NCBI GenBank assembly: GCA_032622095.1
Contig: CP136066.1
Location: 202,206,978-202,270,977, forward strand
Length of the DNA: 64,000 nt
Direction of reading: 5' to 3'
From: Siphonodentalium dalli
Lineage: Eukaryota > Mollusca > Scaphopoda > Gadilida > Siphonodentaliidae
The notes beneath the pieces were generated by a model. The model was not told the origin of the DNA. It did not search any database and saw only the letters and a program-made list of their open reading frames with translations. Shown here piece after piece: positions 57,804 to 64,000 of this stretch (positions within the stretch are counted from its first letter, which is position 1; each line of letters starts with the position of its first letter). The position numbers were made by a program, and so were the translations under genes.

Positions 57804-59419
57804 AGTCCAAGTCTTCTCGTATTAAAACCAGCTATGATATTGGGATGGCGAGATGCTGTTTTTAGTACGAGAACGCCCCAATATAGGCTTTATATGACAT
57901 GAGTTTCGCCCAGGGTTGGTGGAGGGAATTCTAGTCTATTTTACACGATTTTACCTGACAAATCCACCTGATACAGACCAATGTTACTCTGTAGTATAAT
58001 ACAAAACTATTAGTTAAAAGACCTCAGTGGTATAGGGTATGTGGCATGCTACGCCAGCCGTTAAGGCATGCCACATATCCCATAATATGTCAAATATAGC
58101 GAATTATCGAAATATGAAATACAACGAAAAAGCGAAATAGGAAAATACAGCGAAATAAAAAATGCATCGAAACGACGAAATAGCGCGAATTATAGAAATA
58201 AGAAATTATTTTTATTAACTAAATAACGGAGATATTTGAAGAAGTGTTTTTGACGAAATAACGGAAATATTTGAAGAAGTGTTTTAAAGAGCGTAACCCA
58301 ACCTCCCCCACGCCCACCCACCCTATAGAAGAATTTGAATTATATTTCACCAGAGTTGATCTATTGTGTTGTTGTAATTTCTCATACAAATCGCCGTTAT
58401 TTCGTAAAGGTACATTCTTTATAGAGTTATTACCCTTCAGATTAAATATTCCCGTGATCGCGATTGGCCTGTGGCATGCCTCAACGGCTGGCGTAGCATG
58501 TCACATACCCTATACCACTGAGGCCTTTTAACTAATACTTTTGTATTACTACAGAGTAACATTGGTCTGTATCAGGTGAACAAATCAATACCTGATGCTA
58601 TATATATATTGGAAAGAGTGACATCCTATGGTCATAAAGGTGTATAATAATTTAACTTTTATATTAAATTACACATAGAATATTCCGGTTTATTAGGACT
58701 AACACCGGTTTGTTTATGTTTTAACTGAAAGCCGACGTGTTCCGTAATATACTCGGCTAATTTCGGCTTATATATATGCCGTCAATCGAATGCGCCCATA
58801 ACAATAGAATACACCCCTTACTCAACATCGTGTGCTGTTAGTTTTAAACATATTTATTTGTCTAAATTCAATAACACATTGTGCTGTTAATATATTCCAC
58901 CATTATTATGTATTTATTTTAACTGTATGTGGTGATATATTACTTATTAGTTAAACATTTCTTATATACGGAACGTTTCGCGATATAGATATACAATTTT
59001 TAATTTACAAATTACCGGGTATAAGTGATAGAATTAATCAAGTTGGTTTTGTTTGTTTTCATTACGATCGCTAGAATATTTTCGCCGGAATATGCCGACG
59101 TCACTTCGTGGGGTCAATTGAGTTCGCATACTTTTTATAATATATGTAAACCCTGCGGAAATGTCTTTATTTCACATTAAATTACCGCTTTCAATTTACA
59201 AGTGATGTGTGTCTCAGAACAAATATCATGTCTTCTACGGAATAAACCCGTTTATTGTCGCAATTGTGATATTTGATTACATTTATTTGTGCTTTTATTT
59301 GAGCTGGTCATTAACGCGTAACTCGTGTCATATAAAGCCTATAGGGGCGGTCTCGATTTAAATCAGCATCTCGCCATCCCAATATCTTAGCTTGTTTTAT
59401 TACGAGAAGACTTGGACTA
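57804..59419. mobile_element. Large TIR element (~1.6 kb) hosting an insertion
   Basis: AGTCCAAGTCTTCTCGTATT at 57804 is mirrored at 59419. Pairing continues about 115 bp through 'atattgggatggcgagatgc' and 'ctttatatgacatgag'. Motif order in the arms (gatat, tgggatgg, gatgctgttttt, cgcccc) resembles that of the TIR element at 36968-38288. The interior from 58580 to 59310 is AT-rich without frames. Confidence 0.8.
57957..58586. mobile_element. 614-bp insertion with long TIRs and 8-bp duplication (7/8)
   Basis: The insert 57965-58578 begins CACCTGATACAGACCAATGT and ends with its complement. The arms pair for about 115 bp, through 'cctcagtggtatagggtatg' and 'ggcatgctacgccagccgtt'. Flanks GACAAATC and AACAAATC differ at one base. 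The centre (58196-58439) is the block shared with 37189-37655, preceded by many 'gcgaaata' words (58095-58200). Confidence 0.8.
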
Positions 59420-59898
59420 ATTACAGGTAGCGTTAACTTGCCGTTAAGGAATAAGCTATATGGCACTTTGGTGTTTGGTTCCACGCCCAATTCAAGTCAG
59501 ATAACGAACCGCGTGGTACAATTCCATGCGCTATTTAATTGTCCACAGGAAAAGAGATAATTCAAGTGCAGAACGATTCCTATTTATTGGTGGCCGTTGT
59601 TGATCTTATTCTATATATGGACGGACGGACAGAACCCATTTTTGCATCCCCATCAAACTTTTTTTTGCATGCAGTATATATAATAACCAATATATATATA
59701 TATATATATAAATATATAATAAATTAAATTTTGGCCAATGAGTATTTAGTATTTCGCTGGACGGTTTGGTAGCATTATTCGCCAGGAAATATACCAACTA
59801 AGCCACCGCGGGTCCCCAAAATAATCTTACGTATAGCACGGTTGACTAATTCTCCACTAATTACCATAGTATTCATTCCATTGGGGTCACCAGATACG
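59420..59898. other. No gene; GGACGGACGGAC and (AT) runs
   Basis: ATGGACGGACGGACAG at 59618 and an (AT) run at 59692-59710. Nothing else. Confidence 0.45.
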
Positions 59899-60195
59899 CC
59901 CATAGCCGTACCGGTGCCCGAATTTTTAAGGGGGGGGCTGTAACTTTTTGCCCGAATTTTTATCATGGTTATAACCCAGTTTATGCAGAATATACCTTAT
60001 ACATGTATATATATATAGATATATAACAAACTAGATTTAAATTAACCTTAAATGTGTATAATTCTGGTAGAAATGTGAAAAATGCTGAAAGTTGCAACAA
60101 TTCCCCCTGAAATGCCATACAATTTACCCAAATTTGACCGAAAATATATCCAATTACCCCGAAAATTGCCCGAATTTGTCCGTACGGCTATGGAG
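59899..60195 (+). repeat. Family K repeat, complete copy
   Basis: CCATAGCCGTAC at the left and GTACGGCTATGG at the right form short terminal inverted repeats around about 297 bp. Next inward on each side is 'gcccgaattt' or 'cccgaatttg'. The inverted, truncated partner is at 31930-32240. Confidence 0.7.
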
Positions 60196-60312
60196 ACGCA
60201 ACAATATAAGCTCGTCCATTTACCGACCTGTTGCTCGAGTTGATCTCAGACATTGCCGGTCGCCGAGTTAATCGAATAGTGGGTGACCTCGGACACAATG
60301 AGAGAGGTGTGT

Positions 60313-60769
60313 AGGAATCACGGAACTAAATGGTTTCCCATAGGCGACAGTGTTAACGTTTCGGCCAAATTCACTGAATTGAAGCCTGCAGGCCATATCA
60401 GTGATGTTTACCCGGCTAGATTGACACCAGTTGATCACGAAAATGGACGAAAAATCATAGGTCATGTGTTTACTTTTTAAAATAAATCCCCAAGTGTACG
60501 ACAGGGCTATCGCACAGCCAAATTTGATCTGGACAAATCCAGAACTACAGCAGCTAGTTAAATAAATTTCGCGCTCACAAAAATCCATTCCCCCATTCAT
60601 TCACCAGTTTAAATTATTTAGATATGATGTACAAATCAAATAAATGCGATGTCATCCTTTAATAACGTGTCGCATGTATCAGGTGAAGGTCATTCTTCAG
60701 TTACCTTCACCTTTAGCATTCCAGGGTGTACTCGTTCCCCGACTCTAGAACACATTTAGCTCCCTGATT
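60313..60769 (+). mobile_element. Family M element, copy 1
   Basis: A 457-bp unit with ends AGGAATCACGGAACTAAATG and, inverted, AGGAATCAGGGAGCTAAATG. It is almost identical to 61669-62129. A plus frame running in from 60283 ends at 60480 (…HVFTF, stop), followed closely by AATAAA. The two copies differ by P/H and D/Y changes in this frame, so I do not treat it as a conserved gene. Confidence 0.85.
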
Positions 60770-61668
60770 CCTATATATATGTATATGTGTAAAAGACAGC
60801 GTTTCTTATAGTATTTTATCCAAATATAGACCTTACTGAAACCAAAAACGGATTATATCGGGCAGTAGTGGTTTATTTTTTCAATATGAGGCATCCTGAA
60901 AATTTGTGTCAATCATCAAAATAAAGCCAAAAAATTTTGATTTTTTTTTCAATTTTACTAGCTGATGCATCTCGTATAACTGAAGTATGCCCTTATATAC
61001 CATAATATTACTAAATTGAAGAGGAAATGTTAATATACATTTTGAGAGGGATATCTTGTCCAATTTTAACCCTTTTCGTGCAGAATTTGGCAATTTATAA
61101 TGAAGATTATAATAAAGATTTATCAAAATTAACAGAAAATTTAAATTAAAAATACTTTAATAGCAATATAAAGCAACCATAAGTCAATTGAAATATCTAA
61201 ACATAATGATACAACATCAGACAAAGCCTCATGCATGAAATTTGACCAGATTACAGAGCATACTGTCTGTTTAACAAACCTGCCATGACAGTCTTGCACG
61301 ACAGTAACTCTAGTGGTGATGCCATCACCCCCCCCCCCCACTTGGGTGGGGCTACGATCCCCAATAAGGCTACTGGTGCCGGAAGCTTAATTAGGTCAAC
61401 TGCCACCTTTTCCCAATGGGGGGGGGGGGGGGGGGGCTAACACTCCTCAAAATTGTGGGGAGGGGGACTTTAGACCCTCCGATCCCCTAATGGTACCTGA
61501 TGTCCATGCAAAACTCACAGATTTATCACTTTCTTTACTATCTACAGGCGAATCCATGCGTTTCTTCTTTAAATCTGTCCAAAATGTGGTCATTATCATT
61601 TGAAAATATGAAATTAACAACTTATCAAGGCGATACGTGAAATTTCGTAAAATTCAAATTTTTCTTAT
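60770..61668. other. No gene; homopolymer G and C runs
   Basis: A C run at about 61328-61340 and a run of about 19 G at 61419-61437 bracket roughly 80 bp ('cacttgggtgggg', 'ccttttcccaatgg'). This may be a degraded family D short form. The remainder is AT-rich and unmatched. Confidence 0.4.
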
Positions 61669-62129
61669 AGGAATCACGGAACTAAATGGTTTCCCATAGG
61701 CGACAGTGTTAACGTTTCGGCCAAATTCACTGAATTGAAGCATGCAGGCCATATCAGTTATGTTTACCCGGCTAGATTAACACCAGTTGATCACGAAAAT
61801 GGACGAAAAATCATAGGTCATGTGTTTACTTTTTAAAATAAATCCCCAAGTGTACGACAGGGCTATCGCACAGCCAAATTTGATCTGGACAAATGCAGAA
61901 CTACAGCAGCTAGTTAAATAAATTTCTCGCTCACAAAAATCCATTCCCCCATTCATTCACCAGTTTAAATTATTTAGATATGATGTACAAATCAAATAAA
62001 TGCGATGTCATCCTTTAATAACGTGTCGCATGTATCAGGTGAAGGTCATTCTTCAGTTACCTTCACCTTTAGCAATTCCACGGTGTACTCGTTCCCCGAC
62101 TCTAGAACACATTTAGCTCCCTGATTCCT
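61669..62129 (+). mobile_element. Family M element, copy 2
   Basis: Same orientation and ends as copy 1, 1.36 kb downstream. Only a handful of substitutions and two or three single-base indels in about 460 bp, the youngest-looking pair in the window. Flanks differ entirely, so the boundaries are well defined by the end of identity. Confidence 0.88.
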
Positions 62130-62599
62130 GTAAATTCTGTTAAGTCTGCGAATTAGTTAGGAGTTATCACATCTAAACGATTGACTAAACCTCCCTATCG
62201 TTTACGATCGACATCCCAACCAGGTATAGAGAGACGTAGGGAGTCCTAATGAACACGCAATAGTGATTTCTCTCTTTCTGGTGACTGCTCATCAATAATA
62301 GAACTAGTTGTTCCAGATTAATACTAATCATTAGACTGAGGTCACCAGATACGCGCGAACGCTATATTAAATATATATGATTGAAGATGAGTTGTGTTAT
62401 CTAAAATTTGCTAAAATGATAATGATATAAAGTACGTCATTGCCATGATCAAGGTCCATTCATCTTTGTGCACTGGAAATCTTGTTGAGTAAAATCTCTA
62501 CTCAGTACGTTGAGTGATAATTTGTTGAGCGGTTTGTATTCAGCGGTTGAGTATAACGAGCACTCAACAATGACAAACCATGATATCTGATTCGCGGAT
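62130..62599. other. No recognised feature
   Basis: Contains several TTGAGT/ACTCAA words near 62490-62575 (weak inverted repeats). Unmatched. Confidence 0.45.
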
Positions 62600-63190
62600 T
62601 TAAAGGGGTACTGTACGCCATTTTCATTAAATTTCCGGTGACAACAACGATCTAATATCGATAATATATAGAAACATAAGTAATTTGAGTCGAAGATGTA
62701 TTCTGTAAACGCTCAGGTTAATAGGCTATCTTAAAATTTAATAATTTAAAAGTTAATAATTTGATATAAATTGAATTTATGACTGGAGCCATAAAATGGC
62801 GTCAATTAAATTACGAATTACCGTAATCAAAAACAGTAATTGAGGGATACTGGATTGTTAAACCGATCGCACACACGATCGCTTAAAATATTATGATGAT
62901 ACGGGGAGAACACTCAAGCCACTCACTGACTAGCGATGATACAATAACTTAAATGATTATATGGGACTAGTATGCATATAATATAACTTTTATTTTATTC
63001 ATTTGGTTGAAAACTTTACAAAAATTACTCGACAACGACAATTTGTATTTTTGCATTCCGGTAAATTTGTCATCCGTAACATGACTTCGTACTCAACAGA
63101 CTTTCAAATAATGGAAAAATTGTTACCTTATTCTCCGACTCGGAGACTATAGAAACCAACAACAACATTTGGCGTACAGTACCCCTTTAA
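62600..63190. mobile_element. Family F TTAA element, copy 2
   Basis: The copy lies between TTAA 62600 and TTAA 63187, with ends AGGGGTACTGTACGCCA and TGGCGTACAGTACCCCT. These are better preserved than in copy 1. Colinear with 24810-25319 plus about 80 bp extra near 62680-62760. Confidence 0.92.
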
Positions 63191-63236
63191 TCAACACGTT
63201 GTTAAAAATTCTAGGAACAATAACTCTATTTTTTAA

Positions 63237-63301
63237 GGACGACCAGCTGGGCGCAGCCCAGCCGCGCATGTGTTGTGTAGCAACATATGCGCCGGTCGTC
63301 C
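63237..63301. repeat. Palindrome predicted to fold as a three-way junction
   Basis: Stem 1 is GGACGACC (63237-63244) with GGTCGTCC (63294-63301). Stem 2 is GCTGGGC (63246) with GCCCAGC (63256), loop GCA. Stem 3 is GCGCATGTGTTG (63264) with CAACATATGCGC (63281), one G-T wobble, 5-base loop. Unpaired junction bases are only A63245, C63263 and C63293. It lies 47 bp after family F. Confidence 0.7.
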
Positions 63302-63330
63302 CTATACTAAGTTCGCTTTCGAACATGGGC

Positions 63331-63388
63331 GCCGCCATCTTGAATTAGTGGCGCCGCCATCTTGAATTTGAGGGGCCGCCATCTTGAA
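63331..63388 (+). repeat. Three GCCGCCATCTTGAA words at 22-bp spacing
   Basis: Starts at 63331, 63353 and 63375. The reverse complement, CAAGATGGCGGC, is the known YY1 motif. Exact two-turn spacing may reflect a 22-bp tandem repeat or selected sites. Confidence 0.6.
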
Positions 63389-63732
63389 ATGTCATTTCAA
63401 TAAAATTAAAACTACAAAATGTTACTTTTCATATCGCCAAAAATAGCGGTATTCATTGCGTGAAGGTATTACATGGTTTATAATTTAAACAATAATCATT
63501 ACTTAAATCATAAATATTGTCAACCGGACTCGGGTTGCTAGGCCCTATGCCATTCGGAAAATGACGGAAATTACGTAAAATAATAAACTGCACAAATTCG
63601 TTAGCCACATCGCAAAAACAGCGTGTCTCATCTCGTAAATGTCTAAAATATTTGTCATATCACTAAATAAACTTTTCTTTAGTTTAGTAAATTAGTAAAA
63701 GCACGTTCACGCTTTACAGTAAACTTTTAAGG

Positions 63733-63787
63733 TGACGTCATATATTGTACCCAAAGCGACGTCATGCACGCGCATTTTCCCGCGAAA
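63733..63787. promoter_or_regulatory. CRE- and E2F-like site cluster (speculative)
   Basis: TGACGTCA (63733-63740) is a perfect CRE, GACGTCAT (63758) a second partial one, and TTTCCCGCGAAA (63776-63787) is E2F-like. With the YY1-like words upstream this could be promoter DNA of a gene beyond the window edge. No transcript evidence. Confidence 0.2.
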
Positions 63788-64000
63788 GTTATTGATGTTT
63801 TTCCAACGACATAGCACACTTAAAGCAAATCGCAATGTACTGGAAGACAGACCGCCAGACCATTAAAAAAATTAAATAATTAGTAGGTTCTATATATAGT
63901 AGTTGTACGGTGTGCCAATGAGGCTATAGAAACTTTACTCGACTGGCGGTAAAAGTTATAAACGACCATCCTTGGGAAGTCATGCATGAGAAAAAAAATC
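63788..64000. other. No recognised feature
   Basis: AT-rich end of the window with no coding frame. Confidence 0.4.

Noticed and set aside
59886-62355. Shared 'gtcaccagatacgc' at 59886 and 62342
   Set aside because: Only about 14 bases, with no extension on either side.

Overview
This window is AT-rich, non-coding animal DNA, and I find no protein-coding gene, rRNA, tRNA or CRISPR array that I would stand behind. Almost every open frame is short and lies in a repeat. The longest (180 codons, minus strand, 48678-49220) overlaps a tandem array and a transposon-like end. The content suggests an invertebrate, probably a lophotrochozoan and most plausibly a mollusc. The clues are GACGGACGG-type runs next to 'ctatagtcccc' motifs (12930-13010, 51780, 59620), a 'ggccccataactct' block with 'gacagacgg' (45890-46030), frequent ACATGTA words, and many short inverted-repeat transposons. 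That placement is inference from repeat style, not from a marker gene.

What fills the window is a dense, layered set of non-autonomous DNA transposons, satellites and fold-back palindromes. Several families occur more than once, so they can be defined from this sequence alone. Family A (1-440, 11678-12144, 32604-33062, 35785-36036) has ends that are themselves hairpins. Family B (seven copies) has TTAA targets and AGGTACTCAATCCGAT ends. Family C (19346-19863, plus pieces) and family F (24810-25319, 62600-63190) also lie in TTAA, as do two piggyBac-like MITEs (10115-10486, 50705-51136) and a 2.3-kb element (28691-30981). Family D is a poly-G/poly-C-ended, CAGGGG-type element with about eight copies. 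Families E, G, K and M are further multi-copy dispersed repeats.

Layout. 0-5 kb: family A, a terminal-inverted-repeat element, and a satellite of about 51 units of 47 bp bracketed by inverted arms. 5-13 kb: fold-backs, a retroposon-like repeat split by a 746-bp palindrome-array MITE, then B, piggyBac-like MITE, a 38/40-bp minisatellite, A and a triplicated repeat. 13-20 kb: E/B/E/C elements around a 14-bp satellite of about 58 units. 20-28 kb: TIR element, D, F and four minisatellites including a GC-rich 28-bp array. 28-36 kb: the 2.3-kb TTAA element with a B copy nested inside, then K, A, B, G and A. 36-47 kb: a TIR element with an 8-bp-target insertion inside its arm, short D copies, and several tandem repeats. 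47-56 kb: CCGGGAA- and GGTTC-type elements, and a host repeat whose two copies are interrupted by different elements. 56-64 kb: G, D, a second nested TIR composite, K, two near-identical M copies, F and a predicted three-way-junction palindrome.

The main biological story is repeated nesting. In several places an interrupted copy can be compared with an uninterrupted copy in the same window, which gives insertion order and target-site duplications directly. No intact transposase is visible, so all elements here would depend on enzymes encoded elsewhere. Boundaries were read by eye and may be off by a few bases; family names (A-M) are local labels, not database names.
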